From: an uncultured Demequina sp.
Lineage (GTDB): Bacteria; Actinomycetota; Actinomycetes; Actinomycetales; Demequinaceae
Reading direction: 5' to 3'
Length of the DNA stretch: 9,710 nt
NCBI GenBank assembly: GCA_937925595.1
Contig: CALALQ010000011.1
Coordinates: 1 to 9,710, forward strand
Notes under the pieces: model-generated
Seen by the model: the letters and a program-made list of their open reading frames with translations, nothing else
Database searches by the model: none
Told to the model about the DNA's origin: nothing
Part shown: one piece after another, positions 5,062 through 9,710 of the stretch
Numbering within the stretch: the first letter of the stretch is position 1
How the letters are laid out: each line of letters starts with the position of its first letter
Position numbers and translations under genes: made by a program

Positions 5062-6231
5062 TCATGCGGCCATCTGTGCTGAGCAGAGTGCCGCGGTGCT
5101 CGCGACATCGAGGTTCTGCACTCCGTGGGCGGCAAGCCACGGCTCCGCATCGACGGCCGCTGCGTTCGACCCGCCCGGCCGGATCTCGAAATGCAGGTGG
5201 GCTCCGGTCGACCTGCCCGCCGAACCGACGTTGCCGATGTGCTGCCCGGCAACGACGCGATCCCCGACGCTGACGAGGACGCCGTTCTGCCACATGTGCG
5301 CGTAGGCGGAGGCGATGCGCTCGCCGCCGATGGTGTGCTCGATGATGACGAGGTTGCCGTAGCCGCCCGACGGTCCGGTGAAGCTGACCACGCCATCGGC
5401 GAGCGCGAGGATCGGCGTGCCGTCGTCGGCAGCCCAGTCCGTTCCTGAGTGGAACGCTCGCTCTCCAGTGAAGGGGTCTTCGCGCCACCCGAAGTCGCTG
5501 GTGTTCACCCACGTCCCGCTCGGCAGTGGGAAGACGATGGCAGTCGTCTCGGGTACGTTGCCGATCGGCGTACCGCCCGGCGTGGTTTCGGCGCGGCGCG
5601 TGAGTGCAGCGAGTATCGCCTCGGCAACCGGCTGGTAGTTCTGGTAGCGGTCGGGATATGCCGAGACCTCGACCGCTTGCGCTGCCTCGCCAGGGTCGAG
5701 GTGCTGCCAGTCGTGTATGTCGAGCAGTCCGCGCGGTGACGGGTAGTTCGGCCCGCTCGAACCTCCGTAGAAGGCGCGCGATTGGTAGGTCGCGTTCATC
5801 AGCTCCGCGACGGTGCCCCATCCTGCGCTTGGCCGCATCTGGAACAGGCCAAGAGAGTCGTGATCGCTGCCCTCTCCGTCGTTCGGGAAATCGCCCGACT
5901 CTGGAATCGCAGCCGAGTTTGCGAGCATCCGTAGCCGCGACTCGGTGAGTGCGGCCATGAGCGCGATGACGATGCCAGCGCGACCAACGCCCTCGGTCTG
6001 CGCACCGACCGTGATGATGGTGGCTGCATGCGTTAGCTGCTCATGGTTGAGGGTCACGGTCTCGCCCGCGCGCGTCGTGGCTGTGAGCGACTCCGGGATC
6101 GGCCCGACAACGAGCGAGCTTGACGAGAGACATGCGGCGAATACCGCGGGCGACACGAGCAGACCCACGCCGACCAGGCTCATGGGGAGCACTGCGACGA
6201 GGGTGGCGATGGCCACAACGAGCTTCTTCAT
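5062..6231 (-). CDS. Exported lysozyme-like + M23 peptidoglycan hydrolase of the conjugation system
   Basis: This 389-aa protein starts with a basic MKK and a long hydrophobic signal segment (about 4-33), with likely cleavage near VFA-AC. Residues about 63-212 are lysozyme/transglycosylase-like, with E97 in ALTESRL as candidate catalytic Glu, then SLGLFQMRPSAGWG. Residues about 235-360 are an M23 (LytM) metallopeptidase with a complete zinc site: H261 and D265 in HSGTD, H312 in YAHM, and H345/H347 in HLHFE. The only cysteines are C34 and C383. Two-headed hydrolases of this kind (VirB1/CwlT-like in role) open the cell wall for Gram-positive conjugation. I chose the ATG at 6231. A TTG at 6246-6244 overlapping the upstream stop would add five residues and cannot be excluded; neither has a clear Shine-Dalgarno. 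Confidence 0.9.
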   Translation of the reverse strand: MKKLVVAIATLVAVLPMSLVGVGLLVSPAVFAACLSSSSLVVGPIPESLTATTRAGETVTLNHEQLTHAATIITVGAQTEGVGRAGIVIALMAALTESRLRMLANSAAIPESGDFPNDGEGSDHDSLGLFQMRPSAGWGTVAELMNATYQSRAFYGGSSGPNYPSPRGLLDIHDWQHLDPGEAAQAVEVSAYPDRYQNYQPVAEAILAALTRRAETTPGGTPIGNVPETTAIVFPLPSGTWVNTSDFGWREDPFTGERAFHSGTDWAADDGTPILALADGVVSFTGPSGGYGNLVIIEHTIGGERIASAYAHMWQNGVLVSVGDRVVAGQHIGNVGSAGRSTGAHLHFEIRPGGSNAAAVDAEPWLAAHGVQNLDVASTAALCSAQMAA

Positions 6232-6242
6232 GCGGGTGCCGA

Positions 6243-6917
6243 TCAATGCAGGGGGTTGTCAAGCAGGGAGATGCGAAGCGCGCGGCAGGTATCGAAGGTC
6301 GGCTCGCAGGTGATGAAGACGGTGAACGCGACCTCGTGGGAGCTGGTCACGGGCTCGGTGCCGTGGATGCCCTCGCGTTGCCGAACGCCGGTGATCGTGT
6401 AGGCGACGGTGCCCGGAAGGATCTGTCCCTCGGCTGCCTGCTCCAGCGCCGTCGCCCACTCGTCCGGCACGAACATGTCGTTGATGTCGAGCCATTGGCG
6501 GGTCTGCATCGTGCGGAGCTGCGCCCAGGCGTCCGCGGTCGGGAGATAGGTGCGCACGTCAGAGGCGAGCCCGGCGGTCTCTTTGCCGGAGGGGTCGCCC
6601 ACATCCACGATGACCTGTGCGTAGTCGGTCGGCCCGAACTCGGTCGCGGTGTCCCATGTGAACAGCGCGATGGCGAGGGCTCGCGCGAACGTCTCGGGGT
6701 CGTCGGACTCACGGACGGCGGGCGGTGTGCTCGATGTCGGGGACGGTGCGCTGGTGGAAGCGCCTGGTTGGTCGCTCGTGGAGCTGCCGCCCGGCGAAGG
6801 CTCGGATCGAGGCGCGAGCAGCAACCCGTAGAGCCCGACTCCGACGAGGACGGCAAGCACGGCGGCACCGACGATCAGGAGGATCATGAGGCGACGGGGG
6901 AAGCGAGTCTGCGGCAT
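6243..6917 (-). CDS. Membrane-anchored extracellular protein of the conjugation operon, function unknown
   Basis: This 224-aa protein has a basic N-terminus, one transmembrane helix at about residues 10-34, and a Ser/Pro/Thr/Gly-rich linker (about 38-67). An outward-facing globular domain (about 72-224) with two cysteines (C204, C211) follows. The architecture (N-in anchor, flexible linker, single mixed alpha/beta domain) and its position next to the cell-wall hydrolase suggest a VirB8/TcpC-like channel scaffold, but I see no diagnostic motif, so this is inference. The ATG at 6917-6915 shares one base with the parB stop (TGATG) and has AAGGAG (6931-6926) eight bases upstream. An in-frame upstream extension to 7010 overlaps parB and is not needed. 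Confidence 0.8.
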   Translation of the reverse strand: MPQTRFPRRLMILLIVGAAVLAVLVGVGLYGLLLAPRSEPSPGGSSTSDQPGASTSAPSPTSSTPPAVRESDDPETFARALAIALFTWDTATEFGPTDYAQVIVDVGDPSGKETAGLASDVRTYLPTADAWAQLRTMQTRQWLDINDMFVPDEWATALEQAAEGQILPGTVAYTITGVRQREGIHGTEPVTSSHEVAFTVFITCEPTFDTCRALRISLLDNPLH

Positions 6918-7897
6918 CAGGCACTCTCCTTGGCGAGACTTTGGCGGGCGGCGCGGGCCGCGTCGAAGAAGCGGACGGTAGCGTCGAGGATCGTCTCGAA
7001 GCGCTCCCACTGGTCATCACTCAGCGCGGTGCCGACCTCGGCAGGGTCGTAGTGTGACCACCACTGATCGAGGTCGTTCCAGGTGAGGGTGAACGCCCGC
7101 ACCGGGTAGCGAACCGGCACGGCGCTCGACGCGGCTGCGGGTGCCGGGCCTCGCTTGCGCCCTTGCTTCGCACGCTCCAGCGCCTCCTGTGCGAGCAGCT
7201 CCAGCTCGCCGGGTGGCTCGGGTTCCTCCTGCGGGATCGCGAGCATGGCGATCGTGCGGGCGTGTGCCGTGGTGATGGACGAGCCGCGGTCGATGGCGTC
7301 GAGTTCGGAGCGGGCGAAGCCGCGCACATCCTCCGGCTGACGGGGGTCGTTCGCGATCCGCTGGAGATCGTTGATCTGCTCCAGGCTCGTGTACGACTTG
7401 CGCCCGGTGACCATGAGCGCGGCCTGCGCACGGGATTTGCCAGGGGCACCGATCAGCGGTGGTGCCGTGACGGCACCACCGCTCGTTCCGGCGACTTTCC
7501 CGCCCGCACCGAACTGCGTCGCCGCCTGACGACGGGCGGCATCCTCGGCCATGAGCGTCTTCAGCTCGCGGTACAGCGCCGCGGCCTCGGTCTGCGTGAA
7601 CGGCTTGTGCAGCACGTTGTCGGCCTGCTCAGCCATGAGCCTCTGGAGCCGGTCGCTGATCCCGGAGCGCACGAACACGTTGACCTTCTTGTAGCCGAGC
7701 TTGCGCAGCGCGGCAATGCGGCGAGCGCCGCACACGAGCACCCCCTCCGGCGTCACGGTCGGGGGCTGGAGCAGTCCGTCGCGTTCGATGGATGCTGCGA
7801 GTGCGTCGATGTCGCCCAGCTCCACGCGATGACGGCTGCCGACGACGATGGAGTCGATGGTGCGCTCCAGCTCGATGTGCCCGGTGCTCGCCGCCAT
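6917..7897 (-). CDS. ParB/Spo0J-family protein
   Basis: This 326-aa protein has an N-terminal ParB nuclease-like/CTP-binding domain (about residues 8-100): GLLQPPTV, then VCGARRIAALRKLGY as the GxRRxxA motif, then DNVLHKPFTQTEAAALYREL as the N-x-x-R/H segment leading into the HTH region. A central helical part (about 100-225) holds a Gly-rich linker (129-154). The C-terminal third is Pro/Ala-rich, then ends in two helices (about 270-324) that may dimerise. No ParA is encoded in the window. In conjugative elements such proteins serve in partition, stability or transcription control. The ATG has GAGGTGAG just upstream, and only four bases separate it from the preceding gene's stop. A perfect palindrome lies inside the linker-coding part (7455-7483). 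Confidence 0.85.
   Translation of the reverse strand: MAASTGHIELERTIDSIVVGSRHRVELGDIDALAASIERDGLLQPPTVTPEGVLVCGARRIAALRKLGYKKVNVFVRSGISDRLQRLMAEQADNVLHKPFTQTEAAALYRELKTLMAEDAARRQAATQFGAGGKVAGTSGGAVTAPPLIGAPGKSRAQAALMVTGRKSYTSLEQINDLQRIANDPRQPEDVRGFARSELDAIDRGSSITTAHARTIAMLAIPQEEPEPPGELELLAQEALERAKQGRKRGPAPAAASSAVPVRYPVRAFTLTWNDLDQWWSHYDPAEVGTALSDDQWERFETILDATVRFFDAARAARQSLAKESA
7455..7483. repeat. Perfect 14-bp-arm palindrome inside the parB-like gene
   Basis: The arm AGCGGTGGTGCCGT (7455-7468) is followed by one unpaired G (7469) and the exact reverse complement (7470-7483). It encodes the Gly/Ala/Thr/Pro linker of the ParB-like protein (residues 139-148). It could form a very stable hairpin or cruciform, or be a protein-binding site. 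No T-run follows on either strand, so it is not a standard terminator. Confidence 0.7.
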
Positions 7898-7901
7898 GCG
7901 C

Positions 7902-8732
7902 TCACCTCGCCCCCGCCAGAGTGGGCGCGTTCAGGCCGAGCAGCAGCACGAGGTCGTCATCGGTGAGCAGCGCGCGCAGGGGTTCGCCGACAAGAAGGCG
8001 GTACAGCACGCCGCGGCCGACGGCAGTGCGGGCCTGATCGGGATCGGGGTTGCCGAGGATCGCACGGAGCAGCGCGTTCCAGCTCGTCGACGACAGATCG
8101 AGCACGGCCCGAGCGTGTGGGTCTCGTCGAAGCGACTCCGCTGCGCTCGCCCGCGACGGCGCTTCGCCGAGTCGAGTGCAGATGTGCTCGATGGCCGCGC
8201 GCGCCGTCTGCTCCGGCCAGTCGAGCAGCGTCAGTAGCTTGATCGCGTCCTCGACTGCACGGACGACGCCAGATGCCTCGTCGTCCGATTCGTTCTCGTC
8301 CTCACCCGCGGGCGCGACCTGCAACGCTTCGTGGTAGTCGGTGAGCGGGTTCTCCCGGTCGCTGAACCGCTCCGGGTCGTGGAAACCGCTGTATTGCGGC
8401 CTGCGTGCCTGATGCGTCGAGCACAGCAGTCCGTTGCCTCGTTCCTCGGCGATCAGTGTGACCTGCACAGCACGGGTGACGACTGCCCACGGATCATCGG
8501 CGTTGCGCACGGCCGGGGTACGCATCGCGTCGAACGCGGCACTCGCCGCCTCCCACGGGTCGAGGCCGTGCTTTCGCGCGAGGCTCGCGTACCGACCCGC
8601 CGTGTACTCCATGAGCGCCGCGACATCCACGTCGCGCTGCCACGCGCCTTTCCCATCGTCGTGCAGACGTTCCAGGAGCGCGCGCAATCCCTCCGGGGTG
8701 CGGAACGACGGTGGAGCGGGCGGGGCAGACAT
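7902..8732 (-). CDS. Protein of unknown function, conjugative-element operon
   Basis: This 276-aa soluble protein is rich in charged residues and helix. I do not recognise a family. Residues about 42-105 (the LARKHGLDPWEAASAAF stretch, then DDPWAVVTRAVQ, then an Arg/Glu-rich helix) have the rhythm of a sigma-70 region 2-like helical bundle. Residues 145-155 are strongly acidic. A C-terminal helical block (about 156-270) contains SSTSWNALLRAILG. A degenerate sigma-like or DNA-binding protein is possible, but this is only a pattern impression. The ATG at 8732-8730 follows the previous stop by seven bases with a weak GTGAG upstream. A longer in-frame version up to 8828 would overlap the previous gene and is less likely. 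Confidence 0.7.
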   Translation of the reverse strand: MSAPPAPPSFRTPEGLRALLERLHDDGKGAWQRDVDVAALMEYTAGRYASLARKHGLDPWEAASAAFDAMRTPAVRNADDPWAVVTRAVQVTLIAEERGNGLLCSTHQARRPQYSGFHDPERFSDRENPLTDYHEALQVAPAGEDENESDDEASGVVRAVEDAIKLLTLLDWPEQTARAAIEHICTRLGEAPSRASAAESLRRDPHARAVLDLSSTSWNALLRAILGNPDPDQARTAVGRGVLYRLLVGEPLRALLTDDDLVLLLGLNAPTLAGAR

Positions 8733-8739
8733 GGTGCGC

Positions 8740-9180
8740 TCACAGGCGTCGGAGCGCGTCGCGGCTGACAGAGGACTGGTGTGCGGGCGACTGCCCGAAC
8801 GCGGAGAGCGGCGCGATGCCCTGGGCACGCGCCCGGATGCCTGGCCGGGTCACCGGAGTTGCCTGCGGCGAGGTCTGCCGACGTTCCTCGACGCGGCGCG
8901 CCAGCTCGGTGCGCAGGTCGATACCGCGCCCGATCATGCGGGCCGAAGCGGACGGGAGTAGCTCGGTTGGGCGCACCCACACCACCTGGCTGCGGTCGTG
9001 CTCTGCGCTCAGACGCTCCAGGAGTGGGTGGCCCCCGCGCCACGTCTGCGCGGCGAGCCACGGGTCGGTGTGGCGCGCCAGCTCGGAGATATCAGCAGCC
9101 TCGCTGGGAGTCGGCTTCAGTGTGTGGAGGACATCGGCAAGCCGACGGGCATGCTCGTCTTCTGGCAGCTCGTCGTTCAC
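8740..9180 (-). CDS. Small protein of unknown function, conjugative-element operon
   Basis: This 146-aa hydrophilic protein has no signal peptide or membrane segment. The N-terminal half is acidic and helical (PEDEHARRLADVLHTL), a central segment VVWVRPTELLPS looks like a beta strand-turn, and residues 80-103 are a basic helix. The last 40 residues are low-complexity. I recognise no family. The GTG start (9180-9178) overlaps the preceding stop by four bases (GTGA) and has a strong AAGGAGG (9193-9187) six bases upstream, which decides it against the further upstream in-frame GTG. Its place between a DUF2637-like gene and the 276-aa gene marks it as an accessory gene of the element. Confidence 0.7.
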   Translation of the reverse strand: MNDELPEDEHARRLADVLHTLKPTPSEAADISELARHTDPWLAAQTWRGGHPLLERLSAEHDRSQVVWVRPTELLPSASARMIGRGIDLRTELARRVEERRQTSPQATPVTRPGIRARAQGIAPLSAFGQSPAHQSSVSRDALRRL

Positions 9181-9710
9181 AGCGCGCCTCCTTCCGATGC
9201 GGCGGCGAGCGCGGGCGTCGCCAGCCAACGACCGACGGTGGACGGATGCACCCCGGTTGCACGAGCGATGGCGGTGTTCGTCATGCCGTCCTCCTTCATC
9301 CGCAGAGCGAGTTCTCTAGGGGCAAGGTGCGCAGGCGCTTCCGGCGACAGGTATTCGACCGCGCTCGGCACCAACTCGGCTGTCTGCGTCGACGGCTCTG
9401 CACGGAACCGTCGAGTGAGCACCACCGTCAGGTGCGTGATCGCCAGTAGCACGAGCGGCGGAACGGCGGCAACCGATCCTGCGAGCGCAGAAGGAACGTC
9501 GGCGTCAGCGGCGACGACCGCGTGGATCGCGTTGGCTGCGACCGAGACCGCGGCACCGGCCATGAGCAGCAGCCACGGATACCAGGCGGCACGCTGTCCC
9601 GCGAGCGCGACGACGGACACTGTGGCGACGACGATGATGCCGTCCACGATGAGCGGCCATGCCCACGCCTGGCTCTCATCGACGCCGGAGCGTCGCGCGA
9701 GGTCGGCGAG
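9177..9710 (-). CDS. DUF2637-like membrane protein with C-terminal helix-turn-helix, 5' end outside the window
   Basis: The frame is open to the right edge, so 177 C-terminal residues are visible. They begin with LADLARRSGVDESQAWAWPL leading into VDGIIVVATVS, the hallmark of DUF2637 (SpdB-like) proteins found on actinobacterial plasmids and ICEs. Hydrophobic segments lie at about residues 20-38, 43-66 and 82-99; at least one more is expected upstream. After a linker, residues 131-166 (ELALRMKEDGMTNTAIARAT then GVHPSTVGRWL) form a clear helix-turn-helix. DUF2637 proteins are tied to plasmid spread and transfer in mycelial actinobacteria. A GTG inside the first membrane segment (9647) is not the start, because homologous sequence continues before it. 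The gene overlaps the next by four bases. Confidence 0.85.
   Translation of the reverse strand, partial: LADLARRSGVDESQAWAWPLIVDGIIVVATVSVVALAGQRAAWYPWLLLMAGAAVSVAANAIHAVVAADADVPSALAGSVAAVPPLVLLAITHLTVVLTRRFRAEPSTQTAELVPSAVEYLSPEAPAHLAPRELALRMKEDGMTNTAIARATGVHPSTVGRWLATPALAAASEGGAL
9187..9193 (-). promoter_or_regulatory. Ribosome binding site deciding the GTG start of the 146-aa gene
   Basis: The minus strand reads AAGGAGG followed by a six-base spacer to the GTG at 9180-9178. It lies within the last codons of the DUF2637-like gene. Confidence 0.65.

Larger units (their letters stand above)
1..9710. mobile_element. Internal segment of an actinobacterial conjugative element (ICE or plasmid)
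   Basis: The minus-strand genes (DUF2637-like membrane/HTH protein, ParB-like protein, membrane-anchored extracellular protein, exported lysozyme-like/M23 hydrolase, two DUF6112-like small membrane proteins) are a set typical of conjugation operons in actinobacterial ICEs and plasmids. The hydrolase would open peptidoglycan for a T4SS-like channel, and the small membrane proteins would belong to the channel. The plus-strand kinase/phosphatase cassette is cargo. No integrase, relaxase, coupling protein or attachment site is in the window, so the ends of the element and the choice between ICE and plasmid cannot be settled here. Confidence 0.75.

Noticed and set aside
5061..5396. Longer start for the first DUF6112 gene
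   Set aside because: It would read through the M23 domain of the hydrolase gene in a different frame; the ATG at 5060 fits the paralogue and the coupling pattern.
8128..8180. Inverted repeat CGACTC...GAGTCG in the 276-aa gene
   Set aside because: The arms are only six bases with a long loop in GC-rich coding DNA, so chance is the simplest explanation.
1..9710. CRISPR array, tRNA, rRNA or insertion sequence
   Set aside because: I saw no regularly spaced repeats, no tRNA-like cloverleaf, no rRNA sequence and no transposase frame on either strand.

Overview
The window looks like part of an integrative conjugative element or conjugative plasmid from a high-GC actinobacterium. A member of the Microbacteriaceae or a relative is my best guess, but only from gene content and base composition. 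All genes sit close together or overlap by 1-4 bases, and GTG starts are common.

Right half (about 4794-9710) plus the far left (31-300), all on the minus strand: a conjugation and maintenance operon read from right to left. In order of transcription it holds a DUF2637-type membrane protein with a C-terminal helix-turn-helix (cut by the window edge), a 146-aa protein of unknown function, a 276-aa protein of unknown function, a ParB-like protein, a single-pass membrane protein with an extracellular domain, and an exported lysozyme-like plus M23 peptidoglycan hydrolase. Two paralogous DUF6112-type membrane proteins follow. No relaxase, T4SS ATPase, integrase or att site lies inside the window.

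Left half (461-4778), plus strand, opposite to the conjugation operon: a compact four-gene cargo cassette placed between the two DUF6112 paralogues. It encodes (1) an excisionase-like winged-helix protein of the type that acts as antitoxin/repressor for PIN toxins; (2) a 796-aa fusion of a PIN ribonuclease domain, a YegI/TerY-P-type Ser/Thr kinase and a C-terminal array of zinc ribbons; (3) a TerY/YegL-like von Willebrand A protein with a complete MIDAS; (4) a PP2C phosphatase of the YegK type. Genes 3, 4 and the kinase part of gene 2 form the TerY-P phosphorylation triad, a suspected or reported stress and phage-defence module. Fusion of a PIN nuclease to the kinase, with a toxin-antitoxin-style HTH gene in front, makes this a hybrid of toxin-antitoxin and phosphorylation-triad logic, and it is the most interesting object here. 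My working model, which is inference, is that the PIN RNase is the effector, the kinase/phosphatase/VWA set is the sensor and switch, and the HTH protein is the autorepressor and possibly the antitoxin.

Smaller points: a perfect 14-bp-arm palindrome inside parB, a near-palindromic repeat in the cassette promoter region, and an imperfect 13-bp direct repeat flanking the cassette at the two junctions.
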